A DNA stretch of 51,755 nt from Parcubacteria group bacterium (lineage in GTDB: Bacteria; Patescibacteriota; Minisyncoccia; Phycocordibacterales; Phycocordibacteraceae), in NCBI GenBank assembly GCA_028286945.1, contig JAQBQR010000028.1, forward strand, positions 1 through 51,755. The letters are read 5' to 3'. The number at the start of each line of letters is the position of its first letter. Positions within the stretch are counted from its first letter, which is position 1. Positions 47,080 through 51,755 of this stretch are shown here, one piece after another. The translations under genes were made by a program, and so were the position numbers. The notes under the pieces were generated by a model. That model saw only the letters and a program-made list of their open reading frames with translations. It had not been told where the DNA came from and did not search any database.

Positions 47080-50000
47080 TAGCTATGGTAGTTTCGCCAT
47101 TTCGCAGAGAAACGTTGCCTTTAATGAGTACGCAGGTGCCCGGTACAATCAGCGCCATATGTTCTTTGAAAAGTTTCGGGAAGATAACACCCTCAATGGA
47201 ATCGGTCATATCTTCAAACGTAACGAAGGCCATACGGTCGCCGCCCTTGGTGAGATGAATCTTTGTTTCCATGATGAGCACCGGAAGGATGATGGTGCGT
47301 CCTGGCAATGGATCTTCTTTCGTGCGCTTTAGATCTGTACCGGCTTTTGTGCGGTATGCCTCGTGTGCTTCGAGCGGGTGTCCCGAAACATAAATACCAA
47401 GGAGTTCTTTTTCCCAGGCAAGTTTTTCTGAAGCAGGTGTTTCTGCAAGTGGTGCAGGAAGAGTGAGTGTGGGTGCCAAAGCAAATGCGCCGAAGAGAGA
47501 GTCTTGTGGTTTCTCTGCGGTGGCGTCGCGATGGAAGGCAAGCAGCGTTTCAATATGCGTAATCAAATGGCCGCGACCTCCCGATCCTTCTGCAAAACGA
47601 TCAAGCGCACCACCTTTAATAAGTGACTCGAGTGATTTGCGGTTTAGAGACTTATTCGCAACGCGCGCAAGAAAATCTGCGAGCGAGGTGTACGGCCCTT
47701 TAGCATTTCGTTCATCAAGGATGGCGTGCGAAATTCCTTCACCAAAGTTTTTAATAGAAGTGAGACCAAAACGAATGGCATCTTCGCCGTTAGGACCGCC
47801 ACCCTTCACCACAGTGAAGTCCGTACCACTTTCGTTCACATCAGGAGGAAGCACTGGAATTCCAAGACGCGTGCTTTCTGCGACGAATATAGAAATTGAT
47901 TCAGTGTCACCAGCGTCTGCCGTAAGTACCGCCGCCATATACTCAACCGTATAATTAGCCTTTAGATAGGCCGTTTGATAGGCAACTTTTCCGTAGCAGG
48001 CGGCGTGTGCTTTTCCGAATCCGTACGCTGCGAATGGTTCAATAAGTTTCCAAAGTCGTTCGCCTTTAGCAGGAGAGAGTTTTCCATATTCAGCAAAGCC
48101 CTTTAGAAGCTTCTCTTTCTGCGCGGCCATCTCTGCAGGAATCTTCTTACCCATAGCTTTACGGAGTGTGTCAGCCTCAAGCCAGGAATATCCTCCGAGC
48201 GTAATGGAGGTGAGAAGCACGTCGTCCTGGTACACGAGGAGACCATATGACGCATCCAGATAATCCTTCATGCGCGGATCAAGGTAGGTAACTTTTTCAG
48301 CATGCATTTTTCGATCAATGTATTCAGGAATTGATTCCATCGGACCCGGACGGTACAACGCCACCATGGCGTTGATGTCGTGAATGGTCGTGGGTTTAAG
48401 TTCCTTGAGATAGCGCGTCATACCTGAACCGTTGAGCTGGAAGAGTCCTTCTGTGTCGCCGCGAGCAAGCATCTCGAATGTCTTCGCGTCATCAAGCGGA
48501 ATATTTTCAATATCAATATCAATGCCGCGCGTGCGGCGAACACATTCCACCGCGTCTGAAATAATCGCCAAGTTCTTAATACCGAGGAAGTCGAATTTCA
48601 AAAGACCTGCTTCTTCCACCGCGTGCATGTCGAACTGGGTGATGAGCTTTCCCGTCTTAGGATCAACCTGGAGCGGCGTCCAATCCGTGAGGGGAGTCGG
48701 CGCAATAACCACACCGGCGGCGTGCACACCCGTCTGACGCGCGCAGCCCTCAATCTGTTTTGCCAAATCAATGATCTCACGCGTGTCGTCATCTTCTTCA
48801 TACAGCTGTTTGAGTTCAGGCTCTATTCCAATAGCTCGCGTAATGGTCATAGGAAATCCCTGCGCTCCAAGAGGAATGAGCTTCGCAATGCGGTCACCCG
48901 TGCCGTATGAGTGACCCAGTGCGCGCGCCACGTCACGCACGGCAGCGCGCGCCATCATGGTGCCGAACGTTCCAATCTGCGCCACATTATTTGCGCCATA
49001 CTTTTCCTTTGCATACGCAATCATTTCGTCACGGCGGTTATCAGCAAAGTCCATATCAATATCCGGCGCCTTTGGGCGCTCAGGGTTAAGGAAGCGCTCG
49101 AAGGGAAGTTTGTACGAAATAGGGTCCACCGTGGTGATACCGGTAAGGTAGGAGACGATGGAGCCCGCGGCGGAGCCGCGGGTCGTAGACAGAATACCCA
49201 CTTTCTTTGCGTAATGAAGAAGATCAGACACAGCAAGGAAGTACGGTGCGAATCCTTTTCCGTTGATGACCCCGAGTTCGTATTCAATGCGTTCAAGCAC
49301 TTCGGAAGTTTCCTCCATACCTCGACGCACCAAACCTGCGTACGTATCTTCACGCAACATTTCCTCATGCGTCTTTCCGTCTACCGTATCCACCTTCGGG
49401 AAGTTCCAAGAACCAAGCTCGAGCGTCACGTCACAGCGATCCGCAATTTCACCAGATGCATCCACCGCCTCAGGTACATCCTCAAACCATTCGCGCATCT
49501 GATTCTCATTCACGAATGAGAAATCTTCGTCTTCACTACCGCCTCCGCCTCCAAGACCAATGCGTCGCATCACTTCCGTGGCTTCACGGTCTTCAGGCTT
49601 CAGGTAGTAGACATCGTGCTGTGCCAGAAGGGGAACGCCCGATGTTTTTGAAAGCGCCTTCAACTCCTGCATACGAGCTTCGTGCCCGGCCACGCGCGGA
49701 TGGTGAGAAATTTCCAAATATAAATGATCAGTACCAAAAATACTTTGGTACTCAGCGAGCGCTGCAGCTGCAGCATTTTTATCTCCCGCAGCCAGCAAGC
49801 GCGCAGGGTCGCCGGCGAAGGAAGGAAGAATAGCAATGAGTCCGCCTTTGAGTTCACGAAGAATATCACGGTCAATGCGCGGCTTTTCAAAAAAACCTTC
49901 TACCTGCGCTGCCGAAACTAATTTCAGCAAATTCTTATATCCTTCATTATTTTCTGCGAGCAGCACGATGCGGCTTCGCTTCGCGTCTTGGACCGGGTCC

Positions 50001-50233
50001 TTATCAAAGCGTGTTCGTGGCGCCATATATATGTCGACGCCAATGATCGGCTTTATATCTTTCTTATGTGCCGTCTTATAGAACTCAATGGCACCGTGGA
50101 GGTTTCCCGTGTCCGTAAGTGCAATGGCGTCCATCCCTGCGTCCTTAGCAGCTCCCACGAGTGCCGGCACCTTAGGAAGCGCCTGAAGGAAGCTGTAGTG
50201 GCTATGTGTGTGGAGATGAATGAAACGACCCAT
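47057..50233 (-). CDS. dnaE: DNA polymerase III alpha subunit
   Basis: 1058 residues, the replicative polymerase catalytic subunit of the DnaE1 type. An N-terminal PHP domain starts FIHLHTHSHYSFLQAL. The palm active site is PDIDMDF (D391, D393, D395) with DNRRDEMIAYAKEKYG. The middle region has YQDDVLLTSITLGGYSW, RKAMGKKIPAEM and YGFGKAHAACYGKVAYQTAYLKANY. Helix-hairpin-helix and OB domains end the protein (ILPVLIMETKIHLTKGGDRMAFVTFEDMTDSIEGVIFPKLF). It is about 100 residues shorter than the E. coli protein at the C-terminus. TATAAT lies eight bases before the ATG. Confidence 0.97.
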   Translation of the reverse strand: MGRFIHLHTHSHYSFLQALPKVPALVGAAKDAGMDAIALTDTGNLHGAIEFYKTAHKKDIKPIIGVDIYMAPRTRFDKDPVQDAKRSRIVLLAENNEGYKNLLKLVSAAQVEGFFEKPRIDRDILRELKGGLIAILPSFAGDPARLLAAGDKNAAAAALAEYQSIFGTDHLYLEISHHPRVAGHEARMQELKALSKTSGVPLLAQHDVYYLKPEDREATEVMRRIGLGGGGGSEDEDFSFVNENQMREWFEDVPEAVDASGEIADRCDVTLELGSWNFPKVDTVDGKTHEEMLREDTYAGLVRRGMEETSEVLERIEYELGVINGKGFAPYFLAVSDLLHYAKKVGILSTTRGSAAGSIVSYLTGITTVDPISYKLPFERFLNPERPKAPDIDMDFADNRRDEMIAYAKEKYGANNVAQIGTFGTMMARAAVRDVARALGHSYGTGDRIAKLIPLGAQGFPMTITRAIGIEPELKQLYEEDDDTREIIDLAKQIEGCARQTGVHAAGVVIAPTPLTDWTPLQVDPKTGKLITQFDMHAVEEAGLLKFDFLGIKNLAIISDAVECVRRTRGIDIDIENIPLDDAKTFEMLARGDTEGLFQLNGSGMTRYLKELKPTTIHDINAMVALYRPGPMESIPEYIDRKMHAEKVTYLDPRMKDYLDASYGLLVYQDDVLLTSITLGGYSWLEADTLRKAMGKKIPAEMAAQKEKLLKGFAEYGKLSPAKGERLWKLIEPFAAYGFGKAHAACYGKVAYQTAYLKANYTVEYMAAVLTADAGDTESISIFVAESTRLGIPVLPPDVNESGTDFTVVKGGGPNGEDAIRFGLTSIKNFGEGISHAILDERNAKGPYTSLADFLARVANKSLNRKSLESLIKGGALDRFAEGSGGRGHLITHIETLLAFHRDATAEKPQDSLFGAFALAPTLTLPAPLAETPASEKLAWEKELLGIYVSGHPLEAHEAYRTKAGTDLKRTKEDPLPGRTIILPVLIMETKIHLTKGGDRMAFVTFEDMTDSIEGVIFPKLFKEHMALIVPGTCVLIKGNVSLRNGETTIAIENLKAL

Positions 50234-50241
50234 TAATGATG

Positions 50242-50247
50242 ATTATA
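50242..50247 (-). promoter_or_regulatory. -10 TATAAT, 8 nt before dnaE
   Basis: Minus-strand TATAAT-CATCATTA-ATG; no Shine-Dalgarno. Confidence 0.6.
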
Positions 50248-50263
50248 CCTGCATTGTCGTAAG

Positions 50264-50272
50264 TGCTAAAAT
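50264..50272 (+). promoter_or_regulatory. Extended -10 TGC-TAAAAT, 6 nt before start
   Basis: It ends six bases before the ATG at 50279, divergent from the dnaE box. Confidence 0.5.
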
Positions 50273-50278
50273 TTGGAT

Positions 50279-50896
50279 ATGACGGAGAAAGAAATCTTGG
50301 ATACTATTCGTTCCGATTCAGAGAGAATGTCCATTTTAAAAGCTGTTTCAGAGCTTAAACTATCTGACTGGTGGATTGGAGCGGGATTCGTGCGAAGTGC
50401 TGTATGGGATCATCTGTTCGCAAAAGGAAACCATACAAAGCTGAATGACGTGGACGTGGTGTATTGGAAATCACTCGACTCATATGGAATTCCTGAAGAA
50501 ACACTGATTTCTGTACTGAAAAAAGATGAAGCTAATCCTGTATGGGACGAAGAGCGTTTTTATCAAGAAAAACTCTCCTCATTCGTTCCTGGATATGAAT
50601 TTGAAGTAAAGAATCAAGCGCGCATGCATTTGTGGTCGGGGAAGTTAATTGAACGTGAGCCATACCTAACGGCAGCAGAGGGAATCGCCGACTGGGTTGA
50701 GACGGCTACGACTGTCGGCGTGCGTTTAAATGAGGGTGGAGAATTAATATTCACTGCTCCTAATGGTATTTTAGATTTAGTGAATGGAATTATTAGACCG
50801 CGAAAGAAGGAACTAACCGAAGTCACCTTAGAACGTACGGCAAAAAAGAATTGGTTAACGCAATGGCCGGGACTTCATTTCGAAGATGCTATATGA
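50279..50896 (+). CDS. Nucleotidyltransferase-like protein (DUF925 type)
   Basis: 205 residues. WWIGAGFVRSAVWDHLFAKGNHTKLNDVDVVYW carries the G-[ACGS]-x-V/I-R-x-x-x-W-D and N-D-x-D-V-x-Y pattern of the DUF925/COG3575 nucleotidyltransferase-fold family. A C-terminal part (PNGILDLVNGIIRPRKKEL) completes it. Biochemical substrates for the family are not established as far as I know. It overlaps rnhB by four bases (ATGA), so the two are translationally coupled. Confidence 0.8.
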   Translation: MTEKEILDTIRSDSERMSILKAVSELKLSDWWIGAGFVRSAVWDHLFAKGNHTKLNDVDVVYWKSLDSYGIPEETLISVLKKDEANPVWDEERFYQEKLSSFVPGYEFEVKNQARMHLWSGKLIEREPYLTAAEGIADWVETATTVGVRLNEGGELIFTAPNGILDLVNGIIRPRKKELTEVTLERTAKKNWLTQWPGLHFEDAI

Positions 50897-51477
50897 GTTG
50901 GGTAGTTGGAATTGACGAAGCAGGGCGGGGCCCGCTTGCGGGCCCCGTGGCGGTGGGGCTCATTCGTGCACCCGAATCCTTCGACATTCTTGCAGCATTT
51001 CCCGGCCTCAATGATTCGAAGAAGCTCACGGAAAAAGCTCGGGAACGTCTTTTCGTACTACTTGAAGAGCGGGTGAATGCTGGCGACATCTCATACTCCG
51101 TTGAACTGCGCTCGGCAGAAGATATTGATACGAAGGGAATTGCCGTTGTGATTCGCGACTCCATTAAAAGTGGTCTTGAGGCACTTTGCGATGAGGAAGA
51201 TAAGGAAACGAAAATTTGGCTCGATGGTTCTCTCAGTGCGCCTGTTCACTACACCCAAGAAACAGTCATAAAAGGTGACTCGCTTATTCCTTCAATCATG
51301 CTCGCATCCATTGCAGCGAAGGTAACTCGTGACCGACTCATGTGCGGCGTCGACGCACAGTATCCGCAGTACGGATTCGCCAAGCATAAAGGGTACGGAA
51401 CGAAGTCACATATGGATGCACTACGCGTCCATGGACTTTCCGACATGCACCGCAAGACATTTATTCACTTTGTATAA
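50893..51477 (+). CDS. rnhB: Ribonuclease HII
   Basis: 194 residues. It removes RNA from RNA-DNA hybrids and single ribonucleotides from DNA. The active site opens GIDEAGRGPLAGPVAVG (Asp8, Glu9). LNDSKKLTEKARE, LDGSLSAP and the third acidic region MLASIAAKVTRDRLM follow, with YGFAKHKGYGTKSH at the C-terminal side. The start was set at the ATG giving MSWVVGIDEAG, which overlaps the upstream stop (ATGA), rather than an earlier in-frame ATG. Confidence 0.96.
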   Translation: MSWVVGIDEAGRGPLAGPVAVGLIRAPESFDILAAFPGLNDSKKLTEKARERLFVLLEERVNAGDISYSVELRSAEDIDTKGIAVVIRDSIKSGLEALCDEEDKETKIWLDGSLSAPVHYTQETVIKGDSLIPSIMLASIAAKVTRDRLMCGVDAQYPQYGFAKHKGYGTKSHMDALRVHGLSDMHRKTFIHFV

Positions 51478-51482
51478 AAATA

Positions 51483-51508
51483 GTCGGCGGGAATGAATCC
51501 CCGCCGAC
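51483..51508 (-). terminator. Intrinsic terminator facing rnhB
   Basis: GTCGGCGGG...CCCGCCGAC with an ATTCATT-type loop, followed by TATTTTTA on the minus strand. It ends a minus-strand transcript coming from the right of the window. Confidence 0.85.
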
Positions 51509-51585
51509 CCGTATGGTGTAGCACCGAAGCGCTACGAGGTATGTACAGATGTCTTAGCCCAACATCCGTGAATGTGCATGCGTTC
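51483..51585 (-). ncRNA. Possible third structured RNA or 3' UTR
   Basis: On the minus strand: hairpin GATGT...ACATC, then TGTACATAC (compare CGTACATAC in RNA 2), then hairpin GTAGC...GCTAC and a terminator. This order recalls the twin RNAs, but the central stem and promoter are not convincing. It may only be the 3' UTR of the tiny gene at 51619. Confidence 0.3.
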
Positions 51586-51618
51586 CCTCGTTTCCGAGGT
51601 GACTAAACGCACGCGCGT

Positions 51619-51711
51619 TCATGAAGGTGCGGGTGGCTTCAGCCGCTTAGGTTTCCCCGGCGGCGCCCCATCATCGGTGAAATTCGTCTGCTTGAGAATA
51701 AACGCGGGCAT
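51619..51711 (-). CDS. Possible 30-aa peptide gene
   Basis: The frame starts MPAFILKQTNFTDDG and ends in a basic Pro/Lys-rich stretch. AAGGGG lies before the ATG, a possible ribosome site, and a terminator follows about 110 bases later. The GC-rich style matches the cassettes. The promoter would lie at or beyond the window edge, so this remains tentative. Confidence 0.35.
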   Translation of the reverse strand: MPAFILKQTNFTDDGAPPGKPKRLKPPAPS

Positions 51712-51755
51712 GATGCGGCCCCTTACTGACTTGAGTTCTCACTAGGACGAATCGA

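Noticed and set aside
1-51755. CRISPR arrays, insertion sequences, integrases or phage genes
   Set aside because: None seen: no regularly spaced repeats, no transposase or integrase motifs, no rRNA genes and no origin-like DnaA-box cluster that I could support.

Overview
The window looks like a piece of a Patescibacteria (CPR, Parcubacteria-like) chromosome. This rests on several traits: compact genes; many small single-membrane-span proteins; type IV pilin-like proteins beginning GFTLIELL; CARDB/Ig-like surface proteins with Pro and Gly runs; a sortase; shortened aminoacyl-tRNA synthetases (PheS, PheT and ThrS all lack N-terminal RNA-binding parts); and a carbon core built on the non-oxidative pentose phosphate branch with lower glycolysis. 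UGA is an ordinary stop here. The lineage call is inference from gene content.

Layout. 1-2.6 kb: 5'-truncated S74-type surface protein. 2.6-12.1 kb: carbon core (gap, rpiB, rpe, split transketolase, transaldolase, PfkB kinase, class I FBP aldolase) interleaved with two copies of a 'small membrane protein + pilin-like protein' pair. 12.1-17.8 kb: CDF transporter, bL25, coiled-coil/lytic transglycosylase protein, GtrA-like, CarS-like and a large membrane protein. 17.8-26 kb: two copies of a 'membrane-anchored propeller-like protein + CARDB surface protein' pair, separated by a secreted-protein cassette, rpmE2, a tRNA-like element and prfA. 26-34 kb: rpsB-tsf, tRNA-Thr, thioredoxin-like protein, GT2 glycosyltransferase, pheST and a two-P-loop kinase fusion. 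34-35.3 kb: two convergent cassettes. 35.3-39.4 kb: gyrB, serine hydrolase, GNAT. 39.4-44 kb: sortase locus with its likely substrate, interrupted by another cassette. 44-51.5 kb: thrS, a cassette flanked by twin structured RNAs, dnaE, a nucleotidyltransferase-like gene and rnhB.

Two expression styles coexist. Most native genes have no Shine-Dalgarno sequence. Instead they carry a -10 box, often extended (TGn-TAnnnT), only about 6-13 nt before the start codon, which implies leaderless or almost leaderless mRNAs. Against this stand five clear cassette genes (20858, 34130, 35184-, 41108, 46791-) and a possible sixth (51711-). They sit singly or in convergent pairs between native operons, with a strong Shine-Dalgarno, usually their own -35/-10 promoter, and an intrinsic terminator. 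Most are visibly richer in GC and two are secreted. They look like imported, self-contained expression units.

The most striking new signal is a pair of related structured RNAs on the minus strand (about 46002-45884 and 47044-46908). Each has its own -35/N17/TACAGT promoter, shared sequence blocks, a compensatorily changed stem and a terminator. They flank the cassette gene at 46096-46791 as direct repeats. A weaker third member may lie near 51483-51585.
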